Assembly: GCF_040822065.1 (NCBI RefSeq)
Contig: NZ_CP162005.1
Span: 434,001-498,000, forward strand
DNA: 64,000 nucleotides
Origin: Pedobacter sp. WC2423
GTDB lineage: Bacteria > Bacteroidota > Bacteroidia > Sphingobacteriales > Sphingobacteriaceae
Reading direction: 5' to 3'
Shown here one piece after another: positions 9,366 to 18,719 of this stretch. Numbering within the stretch: position 1 is the stretch's first letter; the number at the start of each line of letters is the position of its first letter. Made by a program: the position numbers and the translations under genes. The notes below the pieces were generated by a model. That model ran no database searches. It had not been told where the DNA came from and saw only the letters and a list, made by a program, of their open reading frames with translations.

Positions 9366-10445
9366 TTAAATGAAGGCCTCTCCAAAAGTGATACTCATTT
9401 CTTTAACCACTTCTTTGATTTCCTGTTCCTGATCTTTAGGGTAGATCAATAAAGCATTACCCTCATCTACGACAATAAAATTATCAAGGCCGCGGATAAT
9501 AGCCAGCTTATCACTATTGATATGGATGATACTATTCTGGGTGTCTTTTATATTAATCTGCCTGGCAGATAATACATTGTTGTCGCCATTTCTTGGTGCA
9601 GACTCATACAAAGAAGCCCAGGTTCCAAGGTCTGACCAGCCAAAATCTGATGGGATGGTATAAACATTGTCGGCTTGTTCCATAATCGCATAATCAATAG
9701 ATATGTTTGGTGATTTTGGATAGTTTTCAGTGATGAATGTCTGTTCTTCAGAAGTATTATACAGGTCTTTTCCACTGTCAAATAGCGTATATATTGTTTC
9801 TGCGTGCTCTTTTAGTCCTTTAAGAATAGAGCCGGCCTTCCAGATGAAGATACCAGCATTCCAAAGGTAATCTCCGGTTTTCAGGAATTCTTTTGCTTTT
9901 TCCAGGGAAGGTTTTTCTGTAAACTGCATAACTTTATGAAGTCCCTGATCCTGATCTGCCGCATATTTGATATAACCATAACCTGTATCTGGCCGGGTGG
10001 GTGAAATTCCTAAGGTAACCAGTACATCGTGCTGTGCTGTATAAGCTAATGCCTGTTTAACTTTATCAATAAAGATATCTTCGTGTAGTATAAAATGATC
10101 AGAAGGGGCGACTACAATGTTTGCATCCGGGTTGATTTTGTTCAGCTTAAAAGATGCATAAGCGATACAGGGGGCTGTATTGTTGCGGCTTGGTTCGCAA
10201 ATTAGCTGTTCTAAGCTAATCCCTTTTAGTTGATTTATAATAATATTGCTGTACTGACTATTCGTTACAATGTATATATTTTCCGGCGGACATAATTTCA
10301 AAAAACGATCATATGTTAACTGGAGGAGTGATTTGCCGATTCCAAGGATATCGAGGAATTGTTTAGGATAGGCATTGCGGCTTTTAGGCCAGAATCTGCT
10401 GCCGACTCCGCCGGCCATTATCAATACAAAGTTGTTGTTTTTCAT
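9366..10445 (-). CDS. manC: Mannose-1-phosphate guanylyltransferase
   Basis: A 359-residue nucleotidyltransferase making GDP-mannose from mannose-1-phosphate and GTP. The N-terminal signature MAGGVGSRFWPKSRNAYPKQF is specific for this family, followed by VAPSDHFI, FTEKPSLEKA and a GDYLWNAGIFIWKA motif. Length matches the monofunctional type: the isomerase half of ManA/ManC fusions is absent. The gene is on the minus strand upstream of wzi. Product could feed mannosyl or, after further steps, fucosyl residues of the capsule. Confidence 0.92.
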   Translation of the reverse strand: MKNNNFVLIMAGGVGSRFWPKSRNAYPKQFLDILGIGKSLLQLTYDRFLKLCPPENIYIVTNSQYSNIIINQLKGISLEQLICEPSRNNTAPCIAYASFKLNKINPDANIVVAPSDHFILHEDIFIDKVKQALAYTAQHDVLVTLGISPTRPDTGYGYIKYAADQDQGLHKVMQFTEKPSLEKAKEFLKTGDYLWNAGIFIWKAGSILKGLKEHAETIYTLFDSGKDLYNTSEEQTFITENYPKSPNISIDYAIMEQADNVYTIPSDFGWSDLGTWASLYESAPRNGDNNVLSARQINIKDTQNSIIHINSDKLAIIRGLDNFIVVDEGNALLIYPKDQEQEIKEVVKEMSITFGEAFI

Positions 10446-10829
10446 TTTTCTGGTTGATTGTGGTTGCTCTTAAATGATTGAAAATATTATGTTTATGGTT
10501 ATTTTTTGTTTCGTTTTAGCATTTACGACTGAATAATGAGTTATAGCCTGAGGTTTTAATGGCAGTTATTCCCCTTGATTCTAAAATTATTGAATTATTC
10601 CTTATAAACCAGGAGTGAATTCAGAAGTTAATGATTTTTTAACCTTAATCTCATCCTATTGTTGCAAATGTATTTATTTTTATGTTATTATAATTATGTT
10701 TCTATTGCTATTTGCGTTTAATAAAAGCTTTGTTATGTTAATATATTGAATTTAAGTGAAAATTTAATGCTGCGTTCATGAGGTAAAATCCTTAAGAGTA
10801 CTATATTTGTACCTATAACATTTCTACTT
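10446..10829. other. AT-rich divergent intergenic region
   Basis: This spacer separates manC (minus) from the nucleotidyltransferase gene (plus) and must hold promoters for both. No open frame of note was seen. On the plus strand there is a TAnnTTTG box at 10802-10809. On the minus strand CAAATGTA at 10664-10671 reads as TACATTTG, a possible box for manC with a leader of about 215 bases, but no matching -33 element is visible for it. Confidence 0.5.
10802..10809 (+). promoter_or_regulatory. Putative Bacteroidota -7 promoter box
   Basis: TATATTTG matches the Bacteroidota TAnnTTTG consensus and ends 20 bases before the ATG of the nucleotidyltransferase gene, giving a short leader of about 15 bases. 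A clear -33 TTTG partner is not visible. Confidence 0.4.
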
Positions 10830-11738
10830 ATGACTAAATTAAAACCCTCACTCGTTATTTTGGCTGCCGGAATGGCGAGCCGTTATGGTGGTAACAAACA
10901 AATTGAGTCTTTTGGGCCTTCCGGAGAAACCATTATGGAATATTCAATTTTTGATGCCATTAAAGCGGGGTTTGGTAAGGTGATCTTTATCATCCGTGAA
11001 GAATTTGCTGCTTCCTTTAAAGCTGCTATTGAGCCTAAGCTCGCAGGTAAAATCGAGCTGGACTATGTTTATCAATCTCTGGATAAATTTAGCGGTGGCC
11101 AGGAGATCTCTGCCGAACGTACAAAACCGTTTGGAACACAGCATGCGCTATTGTGTGCCAGGGAAGTTTTGGATGCGCCTTTCGCAGTAATCAATGCAGA
11201 TGACTTTTATGGTGATGATGCCTTTAAGCAAGCTTATGATTTTCTGACTACAGCAGCTGCGGCAGGTAAATATGCCTGTATCGGATATGAACTTAAAAAT
11301 AGCTTAAGTGAGCATGGTTCAGTGACCCGTGGTCAGATTAATGTGAATGCAGCAGGTCATATTACCGGAATTACGGAGCGTAAAGAAGTAGTTAAAAGGG
11401 ATGGTAAAGCAATTGCAAAGGATGGTGATCAGTTTATTGAATTGGCACTGGATACCATGGTGAGTATGAACTTTTTTTGTTTTACACCAGAATTTGTGAA
11501 TTGGAGCGAAGTTGGTTACCTTAAGTTTCTTCAGGAGAATGTAAATAATCTGAAAGCTGAATTTTTAATTCCGGAAGTTGCAGATCAGCTGATTAGTGCA
11601 GGTGAAGGAGTGGTGAAAATGATTCCAACTGAGTCCAAATGGTTTGGTGTGACTTTTAAGGAAGATGCACAAATCGTTAAAGAAAGACTATTGGAGTTAA
11701 CAGCATCTGGATTGTATCCGGCTGATCTGTGGAAATAA
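10830..11738 (+). CDS. Sugar nucleotidyltransferase of unknown substrate
   Basis: A 302-residue NTP-transferase fold protein. It begins SLVILAAGMASRYGGNKQ, a glycine-rich nucleotide loop ending in a lysine, and has VINADDFYGDDAF, where the aspartates would bind metal, as in glucose-1-phosphate thymidylyl/uridylyltransferases. It differs clearly from RfbA encoded three genes on. It is probably the first gene of the run into rfbB-rfbD-rfbA, 30 bases upstream of rfbB. Which sugar phosphate and which NTP it uses cannot be told from sequence. Confidence 0.75.
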   Translation: MTKLKPSLVILAAGMASRYGGNKQIESFGPSGETIMEYSIFDAIKAGFGKVIFIIREEFAASFKAAIEPKLAGKIELDYVYQSLDKFSGGQEISAERTKPFGTQHALLCAREVLDAPFAVINADDFYGDDAFKQAYDFLTTAAAAGKYACIGYELKNSLSEHGSVTRGQINVNAAGHITGITERKEVVKRDGKAIAKDGDQFIELALDTMVSMNFFCFTPEFVNWSEVGYLKFLQENVNNLKAEFLIPEVADQLISAGEGVVKMIPTESKWFGVTFKEDAQIVKERLLELTASGLYPADLWK

Positions 11739-11768
11739 GAACCAGGATAATCAACCATTAAATCTACA

Positions 11769-12827
11769 ATGATGACTAAGAAAATTTTAATTACTGGTGG
11801 TGCCGGGTTTATCGGTTCACATGTCGTACGCAGGTTCGTGAAGAACTACCCCGATTATCAGATCGTAAACCTTGATAAATTAACTTATGCAGGGAATCTT
11901 TTAAATCTGACTGATATAGAGTCAGCTCCAAATTACGAATTTGTGAAAGGGGATATTGTGGATGCCGCTTTTATAACTGAACTATTCCGTGCGGAGCAAT
12001 TTGATGCCGTTGTTCATTTGGCTGCTGAATCACACGTAGACCGCTCTATCTCCAATCCGATGGAATTTGTGATGACCAATGTGATTGGAACAGTTAACCT
12101 GCTGAACGCTGCAAAAGAACATTGGAAAGGTAGCTATGCACAGAAACGATTTTATCATGTTTCTACGGATGAAGTTTACGGGGCGCTTGGGGAAGCGGGT
12201 ATGTTTACTGAAACTACCGCTTACGATCCGCATAGTCCTTACTCTGCTTCTAAAGCAAGTTCAGATCACTTTGTGCGTGCTTATCACGATACTTACGGGC
12301 TGGATGCGGTGATTTCCAACTGCTCAAATAACTATGGCTCTCATCACTTTCCGGAAAAACTAATTCCGCTGGCGATCAATAATATTAAAAATAATAAAGC
12401 GGTACCTGTATACGGTAAAGGTGAAAATGTACGTGACTGGCTTTGGGTTGAAGATCATGCGCGTGCTATTGATGTGATTTTCCACCAGGCAAAAGCCGGG
12501 GAAACCTATAATATCGGTGGTCACAATGAATGGAAAAACATTGACCTGATTAAGCTGCTCTGCAAGATTATGGATGAAAAACTTGGACGCTCATCCGGCA
12601 CTTCTGAACAATTGATTACTTATGTAACCGATCGTGCGGGTCATGATTTAAGGTATGCAATTGATTCTTCTAAACTTCAGGAAAAATTAAACTGGGTGCC
12701 CAGCCTTCAGTTTGAAGAAGGTCTGGCAAAAACAGTAGATTGGTATCTTGAAAATGAACAATGGCTGGAGGACGTGACTTCGTCAAATTATCAGTCTTAT
12801 TATGAAACTCAATACGCAGAAAGATAA
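11769..12827 (+). CDS. rfbB: dTDP-glucose 4,6-dehydratase
   Basis: A 352-residue extended short-chain dehydrogenase. The NAD-binding motif GGAGFIGSHV is at residues 9-18, the catalytic segment HVSTDEVYG lies near residue 131 and the YSASKASSD Tyr-Lys pair near residue 157. It converts dTDP-glucose to dTDP-4-keto-6-deoxyglucose, the second step of dTDP-L-rhamnose synthesis. Two ATGs stand in tandem (11769 and 11772) and either could be the start. The stop is followed immediately by the rfbD start, so both are translated from one message. Confidence 0.94.
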   Translation: MMTKKILITGGAGFIGSHVVRRFVKNYPDYQIVNLDKLTYAGNLLNLTDIESAPNYEFVKGDIVDAAFITELFRAEQFDAVVHLAAESHVDRSISNPMEFVMTNVIGTVNLLNAAKEHWKGSYAQKRFYHVSTDEVYGALGEAGMFTETTAYDPHSPYSASKASSDHFVRAYHDTYGLDAVISNCSNNYGSHHFPEKLIPLAINNIKNNKAVPVYGKGENVRDWLWVEDHARAIDVIFHQAKAGETYNIGGHNEWKNIDLIKLLCKIMDEKLGRSSGTSEQLITYVTDRAGHDLRYAIDSSKLQEKLNWVPSLQFEEGLAKTVDWYLENEQWLEDVTSSNYQSYYETQYAER

Positions 12828-13700
12828 ATGGATATATTAGTATTAGGTGCATCTGGTCAGCTGGGTAGCTGTATCAGAAAAGTAGCTTCGCAAAAAAAAA
12901 TCAGTTCTATCTCTTTTCCTGATGAAAGTGCAGGGAATATACTGGACTATGCAGGGCTTGAAGAATTATTTATTGCAGAGCAGCCGGAATTCGTGATTAA
13001 CTGTGCGGCTTATACTGCTGTAGATAAAGCAGAAGATGATGCGGAGCTTTGTGAGCAGGTTAACAGGGATGGAGCAAAGCATATTGCGCTGCTTTGCCAG
13101 GCGTACGGTGCGGTGATGATCCATGTTTCTACCGATTTCGTTTTTGGCGGTAACACTGTTAATTTGTTGAAAGAAGAAGATGCTGCTGAGCCCGTTAATG
13201 TTTATGGCGTCACTAAGCTGGCGGGTGAAAAAGATATTGCAGCTGTTTTATCTGCCCATTTCATTTTACGTACCAGCTGGTTGTATTCGGAATATGGAAA
13301 CAACTTTGTGAAAACTATGCTGAAATTAGGTGCAGACAGAGATGAGCTGAATATTATTGCTGATCAGATTGGTACGCCGACTTATGCGATTGATCTGGCA
13401 AAAGCAATTTTAACAATTATTGAATCAGGAAAGACGGCTTACGGAGTTTACCATTACAGTAATGAAGGAGTGACCTCCTGGTATGATTTTGCGCAGGGTA
13501 TTTTTGAACTCAGTGATACGGAGGTGAAATTATTCCCTATTCCTGCTTCTGAATATCCGACAAGGGCAGTAAGACCGAAGTTTTCCGTTATGGATAAAAC
13601 TAAAATTAAAAAGACTTTTGATTTGGAGATCCCATACTGGAGAGATAGTTTATCAGTTTGTATCCACCAACTGGCTTTAATTAATGCCCCTCAAATTTAA
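12828..13700 (+). CDS. rfbD: dTDP-4-dehydrorhamnose reductase
   Basis: A 290-residue reductase with the NAD(P)-binding motif LGASGQLGS at the N-terminus, VSTDFVFGG near residue 102 and the catalytic YGVTKLAGE near residue 125. It performs the last step to dTDP-L-rhamnose. Its usual substrate is made by the 3,5-epimerase RfbC, which is not encoded in this cluster. The start codon follows directly after the rfbB stop, and rfbA begins 3 bases after its own stop. Confidence 0.93.
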   Translation: MDILVLGASGQLGSCIRKVASQKKISSISFPDESAGNILDYAGLEELFIAEQPEFVINCAAYTAVDKAEDDAELCEQVNRDGAKHIALLCQAYGAVMIHVSTDFVFGGNTVNLLKEEDAAEPVNVYGVTKLAGEKDIAAVLSAHFILRTSWLYSEYGNNFVKTMLKLGADRDELNIIADQIGTPTYAIDLAKAILTIIESGKTAYGVYHYSNEGVTSWYDFAQGIFELSDTEVKLFPIPASEYPTRAVRPKFSVMDKTKIKKTFDLEIPYWRDSLSVCIHQLALINAPQI

Positions 13701-13703
13701 AAT

Positions 13704-14564
13704 ATGAAAGGAATAATTCTGGCAGGAGGAAGCGGAACGCGTTTACACCCCCTGACTCTTGTAATGAGTAAACAAATGATGCCGGTTTATGATAAGCCGA
13801 TGATTTATTACCCGCTGTCAACTTTGATGCTGGCAGGAATCAGGGAGGTGCTGATTATCTCTACGCCTCACGATCTGCCTAACTTTGAAAAACTTCTCGG
13901 TGACGGAAGTCGTTTGGGATGTAAATTCTCTTATGCCGTACAGGCGGAGCCGAATGGACTGGCACAGGCTTTTGTGATTGGTGCTGACTTTATTGGAAAA
14001 GATAAAGTTGCGCTGGTACTGGGTGATAATATTTTTTACGGAGAGGGTATGTCTAAATTATTACAGGCAAGTGCAGATCCTGATGGAGGTGTTGTTTTTG
14101 CTTACCAGGTTTCCGATCCGGAACGTTATGGTGTTGTGGAATTTGATGCACACAAAAAAGCGGTCTCTATTGAAGAGAAGCCGGTTCAGCCAAAATCTGA
14201 TTACGCGGTTCCTGGTTTGTATTTTTATGATAACAGTGTAGTAGAGATTGCAAAAAATATCAACCCTTCTCCGCGCGGCGAATATGAAATTACTGATGTA
14301 AACAAAGTTTATCTGGAGCAGGGGAAATTGAAGGTTGGTGTGCTGAGCAGGGGGACTGCCTGGTTAGATACCGGGACGTTTAACTCGCTGATGCAGGCCG
14401 GGCAATTTGTTCAGGTTATTGAAGAACGTCAGGGACAAAAAATAGGAGCGATTGAAGAAGTGGCTTACCGGATGGGCTTTATAGATGAAGCGCAGCTGAC
14501 TGCTATCGCTACTCCTTTAGTTAAAAGTGGTTATGGACAATACTTGCTGAAGTTGCTGAAGTAG
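13704..14564 (+). CDS. rfbA: Glucose-1-phosphate thymidylyltransferase
   Basis: A 286-residue RmlA-type enzyme, which forms dTDP-glucose from glucose-1-phosphate and dTTP. It starts [18 protein letters not shown], and has [32 protein letters not shown] and GTAWLDTGT, all hallmarks of the family, at full length. It is the last gene of the rfbB-rfbD-rfbA run and is followed by a very strong terminator. This enzyme is normally the feedback-regulated entry step of the dTDP-rhamnose pathway. Confidence 0.95.
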   Translation: MKGIILAGGSGTRLHPLTLVMSKQMMPVYDKPMIYYPLSTLMLAGIREVLIISTPHDLPNFEKLLGDGSRLGCKFSYAVQAEPNGLAQAFVIGADFIGKDKVALVLGDNIFYGEGMSKLLQASADPDGGVVFAYQVSDPERYGVVEFDAHKKAVSIEEKPVQPKSDYAVPGLYFYDNSVVEIAKNINPSPRGEYEITDVNKVYLEQGKLKVGVLSRGTAWLDTGTFNSLMQAGQFVQVIEERQGQKIGAIEEVAYRMGFIDEAQLTAIATPLVKSGYGQYLLKLLK

Positions 14565-14590
14565 CTTTTAATACAGTTTTGCTTTACTTA

Positions 14591-14629
14591 AAAGATCCCC
14601 GGGACTCCTGTCCCGGGGATCTTTTTTTT
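14591..14629 (+). terminator. Rho-independent terminator of the rfb operon
   Basis: A perfect 15-base-pair stem (14591-14605 with 14610-14624), a TCCT loop and a run of T to 14629. The core CCCCGGGA is very GC-rich for this genome. It ends transcription 26 bases after rfbA. Confidence 0.92.
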
Positions 14630-14864
14630 GTGAAATATCACTGCAGGTTGTGCTGTATGTTTTCAGATTGTTTCCCTTTTTTCCGTATTGAGGTGTTATT
14701 CAGGTTATTTTATTCTTAAATGAAATATAAAAAAATAGTTTAAAACTATAAGGAGTCTGGCGCTTTTATTTTGTTCAATTATTGTTAAATTTTGATTAAA
14801 TAATAAATTTTATGCTATAAAAAATCTTTTTAAGTTAAAAATTGCAATAAAATTGATAATTCTC

Positions 14865-14894
14865 TTTGCGATTGACGCTTATTTGCTATATTCG
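14865..14894 (+). promoter_or_regulatory. Putative promoter of the wcaJ-like gene
   Basis: TTTG at 14865-14868 is followed after 18 bases by TATATTCG at 14887-14894, close to the Bacteroidota TTTG-N17-19-TAnnTTTG pattern (one mismatch in the -7 box). It leaves a leader of about 17 bases before the ATG at 14918. Confidence 0.55.
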
Positions 14895-14917
14895 TGTATC
14901 TATAAATAAATCTCCCT

Positions 14918-16312
14918 ATGCAAACACGTTATTTATACCTTCTAAGGTATGTTTTACCCGTCACTGACCTGTTAATGCTTAATCTGGTTTACTTTACTGC
15001 CTATAATTTAAGTATTTACATGGGAAAAAATGTTTCCTATGAATTATTACATCATTATGTGATTGTATGTAATCTGATTTGGGTATTTAATGCCTTGTTT
15101 TTTGGTATGTATACTGAATATGGAGCAAGGCGCCTGGAACGTATTTACAGAAGTACCTGGAGAAGTGTACTGATGCATGCTGTTTTATTCTCGGCTTATC
15201 TGTTATTGGAAAAGAATATAGACTTTTCAAAAACCTTTATTGCGGTCTTTTATTTCCTGCTTTCCAGTGCATTTATATTAAATCGTTTTGTAGGGACATC
15301 TTTGCAATTCCTGTTAATCAATAAATTTCAAGTGACAAAAAAGGTAGCTGTGATGGGAGGTAATCCCACAGGTAACCGGCTGGCCAGTTATCTGACCAAG
15401 CAAAATAATGTAGATTTTTATGGGATTATAGCAGAGCGGGATGAAGACTTTTATAGTGATAAAACAGGGCTGATCTCTGACTTTGCTATTGCTGAAATGA
15501 AAGCAGCAGCGGCCGGGGGTGTCAAAGACCTATACGTCTCAGTTCCACCCGAAAGAATGTCAAAAATGCATTCCCTGGTTAGAGAGGCAGATAAACAATG
15601 TCTGCGTTTGAAATTCATTCCTGATATCGCAGGATCTTTAGATGCACCGTATACCATGAGTTATATGGGGGATGAATTCCCGATCATCACTTTGCGTAAC
15701 GAACCACTGGAATTAATGGGCAACCGGTTCAAAAAACGAACTTTTGATATTATATTCAGCGGGCTGGTTATCTTGTTTATTTTAAGCTGGTTATATCCAA
15801 TTATTGCGCTGCTGATTAAACTGCAAAGCAAAGGGCCTGTCTTGTTTAAACAACTGCGCAGTGGTAGAAATGACGAACCATTCTGGTGTCTGAAATTCAG
15901 AAGTATGCGGATGAACAGTACCAGTGATAAAAAACAGGCGACTAAAAACGACGACCGTATTACCCCGATTGGTAAATTTCTGCGCAAAACAAGTCTGGAT
16001 GAGCTGCCGCAATTCTTCAATGTATTTGCCGGAAGTATGACTGTTGTCGGGCCAAGACCACATATGCTGAGCCACACAGAAGAGTACAGGGCAATTATCA
16101 GTGAATTCATGGTACGCCATTTTATGAAACCAGGAATTACAGGATGGGCTCAGGTCAATGGTTTCCGCGGAGAGACCAAAGCACCGGGTTCTATGGAGAA
16201 ACGTGTAAAACACGATATCTGGTATCTTGAAAACTGGACGGCTATGCTCGACGTAAAGATTCTTTTTATGACGATTATCAACGTTATTCACGGAGAAGAC
16301 AATGCCTATTAG
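14918..16312 (+). CDS. wcaJ: Undecaprenyl-phosphate sugar phosphotransferase (WcaJ-type)
   Basis: A 464-residue polyprenyl glycosylphosphotransferase that starts repeat-unit synthesis by moving a sugar-1-phosphate, usually glucose, to undecaprenyl phosphate. The N-terminal half has four transmembrane segments and a CoA-binding-like Rossmann domain (VAVMGGNPTGNRLASYL). The C-terminal Bac_transf domain begins KRTFDIIFSG after a membrane hairpin and contains KGPVLFKQLRSGRN, FWCLKFRSM, TSLDELPQFFNVFAGSM and VGPRPHM. It is a single-gene unit with its own promoter and terminator. The sugar cannot be read from sequence. Confidence 0.9.
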   Translation: MQTRYLYLLRYVLPVTDLLMLNLVYFTAYNLSIYMGKNVSYELLHHYVIVCNLIWVFNALFFGMYTEYGARRLERIYRSTWRSVLMHAVLFSAYLLLEKNIDFSKTFIAVFYFLLSSAFILNRFVGTSLQFLLINKFQVTKKVAVMGGNPTGNRLASYLTKQNNVDFYGIIAERDEDFYSDKTGLISDFAIAEMKAAAAGGVKDLYVSVPPERMSKMHSLVREADKQCLRLKFIPDIAGSLDAPYTMSYMGDEFPIITLRNEPLELMGNRFKKRTFDIIFSGLVILFILSWLYPIIALLIKLQSKGPVLFKQLRSGRNDEPFWCLKFRSMRMNSTSDKKQATKNDDRITPIGKFLRKTSLDELPQFFNVFAGSMTVVGPRPHMLSHTEEYRAIISEFMVRHFMKPGITGWAQVNGFRGETKAPGSMEKRVKHDIWYLENWTAMLDVKILFMTIINVIHGEDNAY

Positions 16313-16336
16313 GTACTATGCTAACCAAATCTTTGC

Positions 16337-16367
16337 CCCGGAAAGGATTTTCCGGGTTTTTATTTTT
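16337..16367 (+). terminator. Terminator after the wcaJ-like gene
   Basis: Stem CCCGGAAA (16337-16344) pairs with TTTCCGGG (16349-16356) over a four-base loop, followed by a T-rich tail to 16367. It lies 24 bases after the stop codon. Confidence 0.85.
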
Positions 16368-16390
16368 TGAGTGAAACCTAAAGCAAATTT

Positions 16391-18718
16391 ATGCGGTCTG
16401 CCTATCAAAATTTACTATTGCTTTTACTGCTCACTCCATTTCAGTTATCATTTGCCCAGGTCAAAAAGGCTGTTACAGGAAATATAACTGATGGGAAAAC
16501 CGGAGAAACCTTAATTGGTGCCAGCATTAAAATAACCGGAGGCACAACCACCGTAGCCATGACCAATGGCTATGGCTTTTATGCGGTTAGCACTATACCC
16601 GGCGAACATGATATTTCTGTGAGCTTTATTGGCTACAAAACTATCACACAGCACCTTAACTTATCCAAAGATATGCGGCTTGATTTCGTACTGGAACCCG
16701 GTAATCAATTAGATGAAGTCGTTATTTCCGGCGTAAAAAGTAGTGACCATATCAACAGTGCTCAAATGGGGCCTCAAAGGATGAGTATCCATGAAATCCG
16801 TAGTCTTCCCATGCTGCTTGGCGAAAGAGATGTTATGAAGGCCCTGCAGCTTTTACCCGGGATTAAACTGGCAGGAGAAGGAAACAGCGGCTTTTATGTG
16901 AGAGGAGGGGCAACTGATCAAAATCTGATCCTGCTGGATGAAGCACCCGTTTACAACGCTTCTCATTTACTCGGCTTTTTCTCCACTTTTAACTCCGATG
17001 CGATCAAAGACGTCACCACCTATAAAGAGGGGATGCCCGCTCAGTATGGTGGAAGGTTATCTTCGGTCATAGATATCAAAATGAACGAAGGCAATCGCAA
17101 AGAAACCACTGTAGAAGGAGGGATCGGCCTGATTTCTTCCCGGCTCAAAGTAGAAGGGCCAATCGTCAAAGACAAAGGGTCGTTTATGGTCAGCGGCCGC
17201 AGAACCTATCTGGATGCCTTCTTTAAATTATCCCCCAATAAATCCATTAGTAAAAATGCCTTATACTTTTACGACCTCAATGCAAAGGGTAATTACAAAA
17301 TCGATGACAAAAACACGCTTTTCCTGTCTGGTTACTTTGGAAGAGATAAACTGAACCTTGTCAATATATTTGGCTTTGACTGGGGCAATGCAACCGTGAC
17401 TATGCGCTGGAACCATTTATATGGGCCGAGGCTATTTTCCAACACTTCCCTCATTTACAGCAATTACAGTTATGTGATCAACAACCTGATGGAAGATGCA
17501 AACTTTGAAGTCAATTCCTTTATCCGGGACTTTAATTTAAAGCAGGACTTCCAGTATAACATCAGCAACAAACACCAGTTGAAATTTGGCCTTAACGCCA
17601 TTCATCATACCATTGCGCCCGGTACGATGACCGCTACCAGCGCATCCAGTGTCAACCCGATCACTTACGAAAAACGCAAAGGACTTGAGCTCGCAGTTTA
17701 TCTGACCGATGAATGGAATGTGAACGACCGGTTTAAAATGGTATACGGGTTACGATTGAGCGGTTTCTCTGTGCTTGGACCAGGTAATTTTAAAACCTAT
17801 GATGCCGAAGGAAATATCGTGAAAATGACCAGTTATACCTCCGGTCAGTCTGTGAAAAACTACCTGAACCTGGAACCCAGGTTTTCGGCCAGTTACAAGC
17901 TAAATACGAACAGTGCTATAAAAGCTGCTTACACCAGGAATACGCAGAACATCCACCTGATGTCTAACTCTACTTCGACCTCTCCAACTGATTTATACAT
18001 GATGAACAGTAATAATGTCAGGCCGGAAATTGCAGATCAGGTTTCTACAGGTTATTTCAGGAATTTCAAGGAGAATCAATATGAATTTTCAGCAGAAATC
18101 TATTACAAAACAATGCAGCACCAAATCGAATACCGGAGTGGTGCAGATTTGCGCGAAAAAGATAATATAGAATCGGATTTGCTTTATGGTGATGGCAGAG
18201 CTTATGGTATCGAACTGTTTTTTAAGAAGAGATCTGGCAAGTTCAACGGCTGGATCGGATATACTTATGCTAAAACGGAGCGGCAATTTGATACCCTGAA
18301 TGAAGGCCGGTGGTTTAATGCCAGGCAAGACCGGACACATGATATTTCTTTAGTGGGTATATACAAAGGCAGTTCACGCTGGACATTTTCTACTGTATTT
18401 GTGTACAATACAGGGAATGCAGTAACTTATCCGAGCGGTAAGTACCAGGTTAACGGAAGAACCGCTTTCTATTATGCGAATAAAAACGGTTACCGTACCC
18501 CGGCTTATCACCGTCTTGACGTTTCAGCAACACTGGATGGAAAACCTGGTAAAAAGTATCAGTCCAGCTGGACCTTTGGTATTTATAACTTGTACAATCG
18601 CCAGAACGCTTTTGCAATTAATTTTAAAGATGATCCGGATAATGCATCCAAAACACAGGTTGTGAGAACAACCCTGTTTGGGATTATCCCTTCAGTAACC
18701 TGGAACTTTAAATTCTAG
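16391..18718 (+). CDS. TonB-dependent receptor with carboxypeptidase-like N-terminal domain
   Basis: A 775-residue outer membrane receptor. Residues 1-22 form a signal peptide, about 28-110 a carboxypeptidase-regulatory-like domain (ITDGKTGETLIGASIKI), then a plug domain (GNSGFYVRGGATDQNLILLDEAPVYN) and a 22-strand barrel ending in the aromatic TWNFKF. It is shorter than SusC proteins (about 1000 residues) and lacks their conserved region. The next gene, one base on, is a DUF4249 lipoprotein, a pairing common in Bacteroidota, which suggests a two-part uptake system. The ligand is unknown. Confidence 0.87.
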   Translation: MRSAYQNLLLLLLLTPFQLSFAQVKKAVTGNITDGKTGETLIGASIKITGGTTTVAMTNGYGFYAVSTIPGEHDISVSFIGYKTITQHLNLSKDMRLDFVLEPGNQLDEVVISGVKSSDHINSAQMGPQRMSIHEIRSLPMLLGERDVMKALQLLPGIKLAGEGNSGFYVRGGATDQNLILLDEAPVYNASHLLGFFSTFNSDAIKDVTTYKEGMPAQYGGRLSSVIDIKMNEGNRKETTVEGGIGLISSRLKVEGPIVKDKGSFMVSGRRTYLDAFFKLSPNKSISKNALYFYDLNAKGNYKIDDKNTLFLSGYFGRDKLNLVNIFGFDWGNATVTMRWNHLYGPRLFSNTSLIYSNYSYVINNLMEDANFEVNSFIRDFNLKQDFQYNISNKHQLKFGLNAIHHTIAPGTMTATSASSVNPITYEKRKGLELAVYLTDEWNVNDRFKMVYGLRLSGFSVLGPGNFKTYDAEGNIVKMTSYTSGQSVKNYLNLEPRFSASYKLNTNSAIKAAYTRNTQNIHLMSNSTSTSPTDLYMMNSNNVRPEIADQVSTGYFRNFKENQYEFSAEIYYKTMQHQIEYRSGADLREKDNIESDLLYGDGRAYGIELFFKKRSGKFNGWIGYTYAKTERQFDTLNEGRWFNARQDRTHDISLVGIYKGSSRWTFSTVFVYNTGNAVTYPSGKYQVNGRTAFYYANKNGYRTPAYHRLDVSATLDGKPGKKYQSSWTFGIYNLYNRQNAFAINFKDDPDNASKTQVVRTTLFGIIPSVTWNFKF

Positions 18719-18719
18719 T

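Larger units (their letters stand above)
14565..14917. other. Intergenic region with terminator and promoter
   Basis: The 353-base spacer between rfbA and the wcaJ-like gene holds the rfbA terminator at its left end and a promoter-like pair at its right end. The middle (about 14640-14860) is very AT-rich and has no open frame or repeat that I could support. Confidence 0.6.
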
